Of a DNA stretch of 64,000 nucleotides, positions 49,983 to 58,009 are shown one piece after another. The notes below the pieces were generated by a model, which was not told where the DNA came from, did no database searches, and saw only the letters and a list, made by a program, of their open reading frames with translations. The DNA lies in contig CAJULM010000010.1 in assembly GCA_910587285.1 (NCBI GenBank), positions 11,953-75,952 of the forward strand, given 5' to 3'. The translations under genes and the position numbers were made by a program. This DNA is from an uncultured Oscillospiraceae bacterium. GTDB taxonomy: Bacteria; Bacillota; Clostridia; Oscillospirales; Oscillospiraceae. The stretch's first letter is position 1, and each line of letters opens with the position of its first letter.

Positions 49983-50642
49983 ATGAGATACAACCGATAC
50001 CGGGGCAACAGCCCCCAGAAAAAGCGAAATCCCTGGCTGGCCGTCCTGCTGGTGCTCGTGGCTGCGGGGGTGCTGGCCTTCGGGGCGCTGGAGGTTTATA
50101 TTGGCCTGCACAGCCGGGACAGTGTGGCGGGTCAGCCCCAAACCATGGTGATTTTCGGCTGCCAGGTGAAGCCGGACGGGCCGTCCATCCTGCTTCGGGA
50201 CCGGCTGGACACGGCGCTGAGCTATTGGAAGGACCACCCGGAGATCCGGATTGTGGTGTCCGGCGGCAAGGGGGACGACGAGCACATCTCTGAGGCCCAG
50301 TGTATGTACGACTACCTCACCGCCCACGGGGTGGACGGGGCGAATATCTATAGGGAGGACCAGTCCCGGAACACCTGGCAAAACATCAACAATACCTTTG
50401 CCCTGATGGAGCGGGAGGGATGGAGCCTTACGGATGATGTGCTGCTGGTGTCCAGCGGATTCCATCTGGCCCGCATCGAAGTGCTTTGGGACCGGGTGCG
50501 CACCGGTATGCTGCGCAATGAGGCATACAATGACCAGTGTATCTCCACCCTGGCCGCGCCGGTGAGCCACGCGCCGTCGGCGGTGCATATGTTCTTCCGG
50601 GAGCCGCTGGCCCTGGTGAAGTCCTTTCTCTTTGACCGATAA
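49983..50642 (+). CDS. YdcF/DUF218-type membrane-anchored protein
   Basis: A 219-residue protein with one N-terminal span (WLAVLLVLVAAGVLAFGAL, about 18-36) and an external DUF218 domain: TMVIFGCQVKPDGPS, LRDRLDTALSYW, IVVSGGKGDDE, SEAQCMYDYL, EDQSRNTWQNI and VSSGFHLAR. The family includes SanA/YdcF and is linked to envelope functions; the activity is unknown. It lies nine bases after the ABC-F gene and 18 before prfA. Confidence 0.88.
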   Translation: MRYNRYRGNSPQKKRNPWLAVLLVLVAAGVLAFGALEVYIGLHSRDSVAGQPQTMVIFGCQVKPDGPSILLRDRLDTALSYWKDHPEIRIVVSGGKGDDEHISEAQCMYDYLTAHGVDGANIYREDQSRNTWQNINNTFALMEREGWSLTDDVLLVSSGFHLARIEVLWDRVRTGMLRNEAYNDQCISTLAAPVSHAPSAVHMFFREPLALVKSFLFDR

Positions 50643-50660
50643 ACGAAATTAGGTGAAGCC

Positions 50661-51719
50661 ATGACAGAAAACCTGAAACATATTGAGCTGCGCTATCAGG
50701 AGCTGGAGGCCCGGCTGGCCGCCAACGAGACCTATTCCGACCCGGAGCTTGTGTCCCGCCTGAACCGGGAGCAGCGGGAGCTGGAGCCCCTGGTGTCCGC
50801 CTACCGGGCGATGCAAAAGGCCCAGGCAGATTTGGCGGGGGCGGAGGAGCTGTTGTCCGACCCGGAGATGCGCGAGCTGGCCCAGCAGGAGCTGGTCCAG
50901 GCCAAGGGGGACATTGAGCGGCTGGAGCGGGAGATCAAGATTCTGCTCCTCCCCAGAGACCCCAACGACGGGAAAAACGTGATTATGGAAATCCGCGCCG
51001 GGGTGGGGGGAGAGGAGTCCGCCCTGTTCGCCCACTCCCTCACCCGGATGTACACCATGTACGCGGAAAAGCGGGGCTGGCGGGTGGAGACCAACTCCGC
51101 CAGCGAGACCGAGCTGGGCGGGGTGAAAGAGATATCCTTCACCATCGAGGGGGACGGGGCCTGGTCCCGGCTCAAGTTTGAGAGCGGCGTCCACCGGGTC
51201 CAGCGGGTGCCCGAGACGGAGTCGGGCGGGCGGGTGCACACGTCCACCGTCACCGTGGCCGTGCTTCCAGAGATGGAGACGGTGGACGTACAGATCAACC
51301 CCGCCGACGTGGAGATGCAGGTGTTCCGCTCCTCCGGGGCGGGGGGGCAGCACATCAACAAGACCTCGTCCGCCGTGCGGCTGATCCACCGGCCCACGGG
51401 CACGGTGGTGGAGTGCCAGCAGGAGCGCTCCCAGTTTCAGAACCGGGAGAAGGCCATGCAGCTGCTGGCCTCCATCCTCTATAGCCGGGAGCAGGAGCGC
51501 ATTGAGTCGGAGTACGGCGAGAACCGGCGCAGCCAGGTGGGCAGCGGGATGCGCAACGAGCGCATCCGCACCTACAACTTCCCCCAGGGCCGGCTCACCG
51601 ACCACCGGGTGGGGCTGACGCTGTACAAGCTGGACGGGGTGATGGACGGTGATTTGGACGAGATCATCGACGCGCTGACCATGGCGAATCAAGCCGAGCA
51701 ACTGAAAGGGCGTGAATAA
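50661..51719 (+). CDS. prfA: Peptide chain release factor 1
   Basis: RF1 ends translation at UAA and UAG. The 352 residues show the GGQ motif in FRSSGAGGQHINKT, the VQRVPETESGGRVHTS segment including the stop-codon recognition area (P-x-T type), and RNERIRTYNFPQGRLTDHR. The usual neighbour prmC is absent here. GGTGAAGCC lies upstream of the start. Confidence 0.96.
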   Translation: MTENLKHIELRYQELEARLAANETYSDPELVSRLNREQRELEPLVSAYRAMQKAQADLAGAEELLSDPEMRELAQQELVQAKGDIERLEREIKILLLPRDPNDGKNVIMEIRAGVGGEESALFAHSLTRMYTMYAEKRGWRVETNSASETELGGVKEISFTIEGDGAWSRLKFESGVHRVQRVPETESGGRVHTSTVTVAVLPEMETVDVQINPADVEMQVFRSSGAGGQHINKTSSAVRLIHRPTGTVVECQQERSQFQNREKAMQLLASILYSREQERIESEYGENRRSQVGSGMRNERIRTYNFPQGRLTDHRVGLTLYKLDGVMDGDLDEIIDALTMANQAEQLKGRE

Positions 51720-51721
51720 GG

Positions 51722-51988
51722 GTGACAGAGTATGTTTTAGGTAATGTTCTGAAAGAAATGTATGAAACAGCCCAAACAAAGGAACAAACACTGAATATTC
51801 GCTTGTTTGGAATTTATTATGCGGGACTGTTAGAACATTTTGGGAAAACTGAGATTCTAAAAATTGCAGGATTGTCATATTCCTACCAAGCTGAAATAAA
51901 TAAGGGTGTTAAGCTCGCTAAATATGTAAATTTGAATGAAGCACAAAATCAGCGAATTCAAGATATAGAAAGCAAATACGAATTGTAA
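51722..51988 (+). CDS. AT-rich hypothetical protein (88 aa)
   Basis: An 88-residue helical protein with no family I recognise, starting at GTG 51722 two bases after prfA. It contains LNIRLFGIYYAGLLEHFGKTEILKIAGL and ends IQDIESKYEL. Its base composition is far lower in GC than all its neighbours, which points to recent acquisition. The segment ILKIAGLSYSYQAEINKGVKLAKYV might be a helical DNA- or protein-binding unit, but this is speculative. Its stop is in the ribosome binding region of the HAD gene. Confidence 0.6.
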   Translation: MTEYVLGNVLKEMYETAQTKEQTLNIRLFGIYYAGLLEHFGKTEILKIAGLSYSYQAEINKGVKLAKYVNLNEAQNQRIQDIESKYEL

Positions 51989-52003
51989 AGGAGAATACCA
52001 CTA

Positions 52004-52660
52004 TTGCGGTTTTCTTATGTTGTTTTTGATTTGGACGGCACCCTTTTGAACACCATCGACGATTTGGCGGATGCGGGCAATCATGTCTGTGCCGCCCGAG
52101 GCTGGCCCGCCCACACGGTGGACGAGTACAAACATATGGTGGGCAACGGCATCCCCAAGCTGGTGGAGCGGTTCTCCCCCGCCGGGACGGACGGGGAGAC
52201 GCTGGCGGGCGCGCTGGCGGAGTTCTCCGCCTACTACGGCGAGCACAAGGAGGACAAGACCGCCCCCTATCCCGGTGTGCCCGAGCTTTTGGCGGCGCTG
52301 AAGGGGCGGGGGGTGCGTCTGGCGGTGCTGTCCAACAAGGCCCACGCCCTGGCGGGGCCGGTGGTGGAGCGCTACTTCCCCGGCGTGTTTGACTACGTTC
52401 AGGGGGCGCTCCCCGACGCGCCCCTGAAGCCAGACCCCACCCTGCTCCATGCGCTGATGGAGAACATCGGCGCAGCGCCCAAGACCACCCTGTTTGTGGG
52501 GGACAGTAACGTGGACGTGCTGACCGGGAAGAACGGCGGGCTGACGGTATGCGGCGTACTGTGGGGCTTCCGGGACCGGCAGGAGCTGGAGGAGACCGGG
52601 GCGGACTATGTGATTGAGCGGCCGGAACAGATGCTGACGCTGCTCTCCCCCGGAGCATGA
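52004..52660 (+). CDS. HAD-family phosphatase, phosphoglycolate phosphatase-like
   Basis: A 218-residue HAD hydrolase: motif I VVFDLDGTLLNT, motif II VLSNK, motif III with KPDPTLLHALM, and motif IV FVGDSNVDVLTGKNGG. The cap domain placement is that of Gph/PGP-type enzymes, which remove phosphate from phosphoglycolate and similar small molecules. The start is TTG 52004 with AAAGGAG 10 bases upstream. Its stop overlaps the next start (ATGA). Confidence 0.85.
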   Translation: MRFSYVVFDLDGTLLNTIDDLADAGNHVCAARGWPAHTVDEYKHMVGNGIPKLVERFSPAGTDGETLAGALAEFSAYYGEHKEDKTAPYPGVPELLAALKGRGVRLAVLSNKAHALAGPVVERYFPGVFDYVQGALPDAPLKPDPTLLHALMENIGAAPKTTLFVGDSNVDVLTGKNGGLTVCGVLWGFRDRQELEETGADYVIERPEQMLTLLSPGA

Positions 52661-52974
52661 GCGGGGAGGGCGTAAAAAAGGCGCGCGGCATAGCTGCCTG
52701 TCTGTTGTGCTGGCTGGCCGCGGGGTTTTTTTCCTGTCTGGAGGGGGCCGCCGCGGCGTGGTTTTTGGAGCTTCTGCCGGATGTGATACAGTATGGCTAT
52801 GATGAGGCCGCGGGCTATAACCTGTACTTGGCCGAGGATTTCTGGGAAGCCAGGGTTCTTTTGGCGCTGTTTGGCGTGCCGCTTCTTGTCATGCTGGTGC
52901 TGGCCGTCCGCTCCACCATAAAACTCAGAAGGAAGGGGAAGAAACGTGAACACCCAATATCTGACCGGCGGTGA
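52657..52974 (+). CDS. Small membrane protein, hypothetical
   Basis: A 105-residue protein with two likely spans (IAACLLCWLAAGFFSCLEGAAAAWFL, about 12-37, and VLLALFGVPLLVMLVLAV, about 68-85) and a basic C-terminus. It overlaps the HAD gene by four bases and the following synthase gene by 29 bases, so it is tied into the operon by translation. No family is recognised. Confidence 0.65.
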   Translation: MSGEGVKKARGIAACLLCWLAAGFFSCLEGAAAAWFLELLPDVIQYGYDEAAGYNLYLAEDFWEARVLLALFGVPLLVMLVLAVRSTIKLRRKGKKREHPISDRR

Positions 52975-53581
52975 CGCCGCCCAGGCGGCGCGGCTGCTGC
53001 GGGAAGGCCGCCTGGTGGCCGTCCCCACCGAGACGGTGTACGGCCTGGCCGCCGACGCCACCCAGGAAACCGCCGTCCAGGCCAACTACGACGCCAAGGG
53101 CCGGCCCGAGACCAAGCCGCTGAACGTGCTGGTGGACGGCATGGCCATGGTGGAGACGGTATGCCGGGACATCCCGGCGGACGCCTACCGGCTGGCCGAG
53201 GCCTTCTGGCCGGGGCCGCTGACCATGATTTTGTGGGGAAGCGGGACCCTGCCCCCTATTGTCCCCGCCGGGGGGGCCACCCAGGGGGTGCGCTGCCCCG
53301 ACCACCCGGCCACCCTGGCCGTCATCCGGGCGCTGGGCCGGCCGCTGGCCTGTCCCTCCGCCAACCTGTCGGGGCGGCCCAGCCCCAAGTCGGCGGGCGA
53401 TGTGCTGGAACAGCTGGGCGGCCGCATCCCCGCCGTGCTGGACGGCGGGCCGTGCACGGTGGGGATGGAGTCCACCATTGTGGACCTCACCGTCAGCCCC
53501 TTCCGGATTCTCCGGCAGGGGGGGCTGAGCCGGGAGGCCATCGAGGCCGTGCTGGGCCCGGAAAAACTTGACAACAACTGA
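52946..53581 (+). CDS. Threonylcarbamoyl-AMP synthase (Sua5/YrdC/TsaC)
   Basis: The enzyme makes threonylcarbamoyl-AMP for the t6A37 modification of tRNA. The 211 residues show LVAVPTETVYGLAADAT, AKGRPETKPLNVLV (KxR..SxP-type motif, here TKPLNV), and CPSANLSGRPSPKS. It lacks the extra Sua5 C-terminal domain. The start is GTG 52946, inside the end of the small membrane protein gene, with AAGGAAGGGGAAG upstream. Confidence 0.92.
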   Translation: MNTQYLTGGDAAQAARLLREGRLVAVPTETVYGLAADATQETAVQANYDAKGRPETKPLNVLVDGMAMVETVCRDIPADAYRLAEAFWPGPLTMILWGSGTLPPIVPAGGATQGVRCPDHPATLAVIRALGRPLACPSANLSGRPSPKSAGDVLEQLGGRIPAVLDGGPCTVGMESTIVDLTVSPFRILRQGGLSREAIEAVLGPEKLDNN

Positions 53582-53600
53582 AAGGAAAAAATCGAGCAAA

Positions 53601-53954
53601 ATGAACATAGAGATGAAACATGACATTGCCCTTGTGCGGGAGCCGGGTGTGCTCATCACCGACGGCTCCTCCGCCATGGACCTGCTGGCCACCGCCCGCT
53701 ATGAGACGGGCTGCTCCGCCATGGTGCTGCGCAAGGAGCAGATTGACGAGTCCTTCTTCCGCCTGTCCACCGGGCTGGCGGGAGAGATGCTGCAAAAATT
53801 CGTGAACTACCAAATGAAGCTGGCCATTGTGGGGGATTTTTCGGCTTACACCAGTAAGCCGCTCCAGGACTTCATCCGGGAGAGCAACGAGGGCCGGCAG
53901 ATCTGCTTCCAGCCGGACGAGGCCTCCGCCCTGAGCTGGCTGGAGCGGGGATAA
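53601..53954 (+). CDS. DUF4180-like protein
   Basis: A 117-residue cytoplasmic protein. LITDGSSAMDLLATARYETGCSAMVLRKEQIDESFFRLSTGLAGEMLQKFVNY and VGDFSAYTSKPLQDFIRESN match DUF4180 proteins as I know them. Function unknown. I chose ATG 53601 (MNIEMKHDIALV); AAAGGA is 14 bases upstream, which is long, so ATG 53613 or an earlier start at 53568 remains possible. It lies between the threonylcarbamoyl synthase and coaE, four bases from the latter. Confidence 0.72.
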   Translation: MNIEMKHDIALVREPGVLITDGSSAMDLLATARYETGCSAMVLRKEQIDESFFRLSTGLAGEMLQKFVNYQMKLAIVGDFSAYTSKPLQDFIRESNEGRQICFQPDEASALSWLERG

Positions 53955-53957
53955 TCC

Positions 53958-54563
53958 ATGGTCGTCATCGGCATCACTGGCCCCACCGGGGCCGGCAAGA
54001 CCACCGTGCTGAATGTGCTGCGGGGCATGGGAGGCGCTGTGGCGGACTGCGACGCGGTGTATCACGGACTGCTGCGCACCAGCGCGTCCCTGCGCGGAGA
54101 GCTGGCGGCCCGGTTCGGCCCGGAGCTGTTTGATGAAAATGGGGGCTTGCGCCGGAAGGAGCTTGGTGCTATTGTATTTGGGGACCCTCAGGCGCTGGAG
54201 GCTTTAAACGCCATCACCCACCGGCACATCGTGGCGGAGCTGGAGCGGCTCATCGCCCAGGCGGGGGCTCAGGGCCGCCCCGCCATCGCGCTGGACGCCG
54301 TGGCCCTGATAGAGAGCGGGGCCGGGGCGCTGTGCGCCGCGACCATCGCTGTCACCGCCCCGGAGGAGACCCGGGTGCGCCGGATTATGGAGCGGGAGGG
54401 CATCGGAGAGGAGTACGCCCGGGCCCGGATCGCCGCCCAGAAGCCGTCGGCCTGGTTTGAGGCCCGGTGCACTTACACCCTGCGCAACGACGGGGACAAG
54501 GCGGCCCTGGAAGAACGGGCGCAGGTGCTGTTCACACAAATTCTTTACAAGGAGGATATATGA
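53958..54563 (+). CDS. coaE: Dephospho-CoA kinase
   Basis: CoaE phosphorylates dephospho-CoA, the last step of coenzyme A synthesis. The 201 residues show GITGPTGAGKTTVLNVL (P-loop), ADCDAVYHGLL, and VTAPEETRVRRIMEREG. Its start follows DUF4180 by three bases and its stop precedes the aminopeptidase by one base. Confidence 0.93.
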   Translation: MVVIGITGPTGAGKTTVLNVLRGMGGAVADCDAVYHGLLRTSASLRGELAARFGPELFDENGGLRRKELGAIVFGDPQALEALNAITHRHIVAELERLIAQAGAQGRPAIALDAVALIESGAGALCAATIAVTAPEETRVRRIMEREGIGEEYARARIAAQKPSAWFEARCTYTLRNDGDKAALEERAQVLFTQILYKEDI

Positions 54564-54564
54564 C

Positions 54565-55974
54565 ATGGAAGAAAAAACTGCGGGCCAGCAGCTGCGGGAG
54601 GCGCTGCTGAACCAAAAGAAAAATGGCTGGGACGTGGTGGACGCGGCCACGGAAAAGGCCATCTTCGACTACTGCGAGGGGTACAAGACCTTCCTGGACC
54701 GGGGCAAGACGGAGCGGGACTGCGTGGACTACGCCGTGGAGCTGGCCGAGGCCGCGGGCTTCGTCCCCTTTGAGCGGGGGATGGAGCTTCAGCCGGGCGC
54801 CAAGGTCTACCGGGTGAACCGGGGTCGGGCGGTGAATCTGGCCGTCATCGGCTCCGCGCCGCTGGATCAGGGCGTGTCCATCAGCGCCTCCCACATCGAC
54901 AGCCCTCGGCTGGATTTGAAGCCCTCCCCGCTGTATGAGGACAGCGAGCTGGCCTTCCTCAAGACCCATTACTACGGGGGCGTGCGCAAGTACCAGTGGG
55001 TGACGATTCCCCTGGAGCTGCGGGGCGTGGTGGCCATGAAGGACGGCTCCATTGTGAACGTGTCCGTGGGCTCCCACCCCGGTGACCCCCTGTTCACCAT
55101 CGACGACCTGCTGCCCCATCTGGGGGCGGAGCAGTCCAAGAAGCCCTTGGGCGAGGCCATTCCCGCCGAGAGCCTGAATATCCTGGTGGGCAGCCGCCCT
55201 CTGAAGGACGACGACGGCAAGGACCGGGTGAAGCTGGCCGTGATGAAGCTGCTTTACGACCACTACGGCATCCGGGAGGCCGACCTTATCTCCGCAGAGA
55301 TTGAGGCCGTCCCCGCTTTCAACGCAGTGGACATCGGTTTTGACCGCTCCCTCATCGGCGCCTACGGCCACGACGACCGGGTGTGCGGCTACGCGGGCCT
55401 GAAGGCCCTGCTGGACCTGGAGGGCGTGCCCGTGCGCACGGCGGTGTGTGTGCTGGCGGACAAGGAGGAGATCGGCTCCGAGGGCGTGAGCGGAATGCAG
55501 TCCGCCTTCTTTGAGACCTTCGTGGGCGATTTGTGCGCCAGCCAGAAGGTGCCCCTGCGGGTGTGCCTGGAGAAGTCCTTCTGCCTGTCCACTGATGTGA
55601 CGGCGGCCTATGACCCCAATTTTGCCGCGAACCTGGTGTATGAAAAGCGCAACTCCGCCTTTGTGAACTACGGCGTGGGCCTGTGCAAGTATACCGGCTC
55701 GCGGGGCAAGGGCGGCGCGTCCGACGCTGGGGCGGAGGTGGTGGCCTATGTCCGCCGTCTGCTGGACGACCGGGGCATTCTCTGGCAGATGGCCGAGCTG
55801 GGCGCCACCGACAAGGGCGGCGGCGGCACCGTGGCCTGCTACATGGCCAACCGCAACATTGACACCTTAGACGCGGGGGTGCCCGTGCTGAGTATGCACT
55901 CCCCCTTTGAGACCGTGTCCAAGCTGGACTGTTATATGACCTACGCCGCCTGTAAGGCGGTGTACGAGGGCTGA
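54565..55974 (+). CDS. M18 family aminopeptidase
   Basis: A 469-residue M18 zinc aminopeptidase. SASHIDSPRLDLKPSPLYED supplies the first ligand His/Asp, LADKEEIGSEGVSGMQ the catalytic Glu pair, DVTAAYDP a further Asp, and MHSPFETVSKLD the last His. Such enzymes trim peptides from the amino end in the cytoplasm. AAGGAGG at 54549-54555 fixes the start at ATG 54565. Confidence 0.93.
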   Translation: MEEKTAGQQLREALLNQKKNGWDVVDAATEKAIFDYCEGYKTFLDRGKTERDCVDYAVELAEAAGFVPFERGMELQPGAKVYRVNRGRAVNLAVIGSAPLDQGVSISASHIDSPRLDLKPSPLYEDSELAFLKTHYYGGVRKYQWVTIPLELRGVVAMKDGSIVNVSVGSHPGDPLFTIDDLLPHLGAEQSKKPLGEAIPAESLNILVGSRPLKDDDGKDRVKLAVMKLLYDHYGIREADLISAEIEAVPAFNAVDIGFDRSLIGAYGHDDRVCGYAGLKALLDLEGVPVRTAVCVLADKEEIGSEGVSGMQSAFFETFVGDLCASQKVPLRVCLEKSFCLSTDVTAAYDPNFAANLVYEKRNSAFVNYGVGLCKYTGSRGKGGASDAGAEVVAYVRRLLDDRGILWQMAELGATDKGGGGTVACYMANRNIDTLDAGVPVLSMHSPFETVSKLDCYMTYAACKAVYEG

Positions 55975-55976
55975 GC

Positions 55977-56411
55977 GTGGTTCGGCTGGCTTCCATCGGC
56001 CCGGACAACTGGCGGGAGGAGCTGGCCGTCCGGGAGGGGCAGCGGCGGTTTGTGTCTGATCCGAACCGTCTGCTGGCCCGGGCCTATGCCTATCGGGAAC
56101 AGGGTGCTCAGGCCAAGCTGATTTTGAATGACGGGACGCCTGTGGGGATGCTGCTGTACCACGACTGGCCCGAGGCGGAGCGGTATGTATTCAGCCAGCT
56201 GCTGATCGACGGGCGGTATCAGCGCCAGGGGTTCGGCTTGGAGGCCGCCCGGCTGGCCCTGGAGGAGATGCGCGCCGACGGGCGGTACGCCAAGGTCTGC
56301 CTGTGCTACGTGGAGGGGGACGAGCCCGCCCGGCTACTGTATGGGAAGCTGGGCTTTACCCACACCGGCGAGACGGAGGAAGACGAGATCGTCATGGAAT
56401 TGACGCTGTGA
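55977..56411 (+). CDS. GNAT family N-acetyltransferase, diamine acetyltransferase-like
   Basis: A 144-residue acetyltransferase. YVFSQLLIDGRYQRQGFGLEAARLALEEM has the acetyl-CoA motif (Q-R-Q-G-F-G) and YVEGDEPARLLYGKLGFTHTGE the C-terminal motif. The layout resembles spermidine/diamine acetyltransferases, though the substrate is not certain. The start is GTG 55977, two bases after the aminopeptidase stop. Confidence 0.85.
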   Translation: MVRLASIGPDNWREELAVREGQRRFVSDPNRLLARAYAYREQGAQAKLILNDGTPVGMLLYHDWPEAERYVFSQLLIDGRYQRQGFGLEAARLALEEMRADGRYAKVCLCYVEGDEPARLLYGKLGFTHTGETEEDEIVMELTL

Positions 56412-56418
56412 TGGATAA

Positions 56419-56462
56419 CAACCCCCTTTTGCGGAAAAGCTACCGCAAAAGGGGGTTGTTTT
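56419..56462 (+). terminator. Terminator hairpin carrying the ribosome binding site of the next gene
   Basis: CAACCCCCTTTTGCGG (56419-56434) pairs perfectly with CCGCAAAAGGGGGTTG (56443-56458), then TTTT (56459-56462), and the next base begins the ATG of the TepA-like gene. AAAAGGGGG in the 3' arm is the only ribosome binding site for that gene. Confidence 0.8.
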
Positions 56463-57173
56463 ATGACAGAGGAGACCAAACTGACGGAGCATGGCGACAG
56501 CGAGGAGAGCTCCGGCTTTCAGCAGCAGATTGTGGATATGGGGTCCAGCACGGTGAAGACGGAGGACGGCACCATCCACACGCTCACCATCGTAGGCCAG
56601 ATTGAGGGGCACCAGGAGGCGGCCTCCGGGGCCAAGACCACCAAGTATGAGCACGTGCTCCCCCTGCTCACCGCAGTGGAGGAGAGCGGCGAGGTGGACG
56701 GGCTGCTCATCCTGCTCAACACCATGGGGGGAGACATTGAGGCGGGGCTGGCCATCGCGGAGATGATCTCTGGGATGCGCAAGCCTACGGTGTCGCTGGT
56801 CCTGGGGGGCGGGCACTCCATCGGCGTACCCTTGGCGGTGGCGGCTAAGGAGTCCTTCATCGTCCCCTCCGGGGCTATGACCATCCATCCCGTGCGGCTC
56901 AACGGGCTGGTCATTGGAGTGAGCCAGACCTTTCACTACTTTGAGCGCATTCAGGACCGGATCTGCGCCTTCGTCACCCGCAACAGCCGGATCAGCCGGG
57001 AGGACTTTGAGCACCTCATGCTCAACACCGGGGAGATGGCCGCCGACGTGGGCAGCGTCATCTATGGTGAGGAGGCGGTGAAAATGGGGCTGATCGACCA
57101 TTTGGGCGGCCTGTCCGACGCGCTGGAATGCCTCCACCGGCGAATGCGGGAGGAGAAACAGAGGAAGCAGTGA
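56463..57173 (+). CDS. TepA/ClpP-like serine protease family protein
   Basis: A 236-residue ClpP-fold protein of the TepA branch (translocation-enhancing protein). LILLNTMGGDIEAGLAIAEMI gives the oxyanion region, VLGGGHSIGVPLAVAA the catalytic Ser, and GAMTIHPVRL the His. The N-terminal 60 residues hold an extra beta/acidic region. TepA-type proteins are tied to spore-coat or degradation of signal peptides, but this is not settled. The ATG directly follows a terminator-like hairpin. Confidence 0.87.
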   Translation: MTEETKLTEHGDSEESSGFQQQIVDMGSSTVKTEDGTIHTLTIVGQIEGHQEAASGAKTTKYEHVLPLLTAVEESGEVDGLLILLNTMGGDIEAGLAIAEMISGMRKPTVSLVLGGGHSIGVPLAVAAKESFIVPSGAMTIHPVRLNGLVIGVSQTFHYFERIQDRICAFVTRNSRISREDFEHLMLNTGEMAADVGSVIYGEEAVKMGLIDHLGGLSDALECLHRRMREEKQRKQ

Positions 57174-57248
57174 CGGCGCGGGGAAGGCTTCGCCGCCAGC
57201 GAGAGGCTTTCATTGCACCCTAAAAATGGTGTTTTTGCCGGAATTAAA

Positions 57249-57277
57249 TTGACAAGCGGGAAAAAGTCATGTAGAAT
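57249..57277 (+). promoter_or_regulatory. Promoter of rex
   Basis: TTGACA (57249-57254), 17 bases, TAGAAT (57272-57277). The leader to rex is about 90 bases and holds no evident structure. Confidence 0.75.
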
Positions 57278-57370
57278 GGGCAAAGAAATAAAATTGGCCC
57301 CGTCCTACGCATTTGACCTCTGAGCCGGGGCCATGCCAGCGGGAGACAGAGCAGCAAAGGCGATGGAAGC

Positions 57371-58009
57371 ATGAGAAAAGAAAAAATATCCTCTGCAGTG
57401 ATCCGGCGTCTGCCGCGATATTACCGCCACTTGGACGACCTGTACCGGGGGGGTATGGTGCGCATCTCCTCCAGTGCGCTGGCCAAGTCCATGGGGCTGA
57501 CCGCATCTCAAATTCGGCAGGATTTGTCCTGCTTCGGCGGGTTTGGCCAGCAGGGCTATGGCTATAATGTGCAGCGGCTGCGCAGCGAGGTGGCGGAGAT
57601 TCTGGGCATGAACCGGGACCATACGCTGCTGCTGCTGGGGGCGGGCAACCTGGGCCGCGCCCTCATAGAGAACTTTCCCTTTTCGGCCAGCGGCTTCCGC
57701 CTGGTGGCGGCCTTTGACGTGAGCCCCAGCCTGGTGGGCACCAAGCTGGGCGGCATACCCATACTGCATATGGACACGCTGGAGGGATTTCTGCGGGATA
57801 ACCCCGTCAATGTGGGAGTGCTCACTGTGCCCGCCCGGGTGGCGGTGGAGTCCGCCCGGAGGCTGTGCCAGGGCGGCGTGACTGGAATTTGGAACTTTAC
57901 CAACGTGGAGCTGCCCGCCCAGGAGATTCCCGGCGTCCGGGTGGAGAGCGTTCACTTTGCCGACAGCCTGCTCACCCTGAGCTATATGATTTCAGAGGAG
58001 TCTGTATGA
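57371..58009 (+). CDS. rex: Redox-sensing transcriptional repressor Rex
   Basis: Rex senses the NADH/NAD+ ratio and represses fermentation and respiration genes. The 212 residues show an N-terminal winged helix (VIRRLPRYYRHLDDLY, MGLTASQIRQDLSCFGGFGQQGYGY) and a Rossmann domain LLLLGAGNLGRALI. VPARVAVESARRL and NFTNVELP complete the pattern. It overlaps the SLH gene by four bases. Confidence 0.96.
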   Translation: MRKEKISSAVIRRLPRYYRHLDDLYRGGMVRISSSALAKSMGLTASQIRQDLSCFGGFGQQGYGYNVQRLRSEVAEILGMNRDHTLLLLGAGNLGRALIENFPFSASGFRLVAAFDVSPSLVGTKLGGIPILHMDTLEGFLRDNPVNVGVLTVPARVAVESARRLCQGGVTGIWNFTNVELPAQEIPGVRVESVHFADSLLTLSYMISEESV

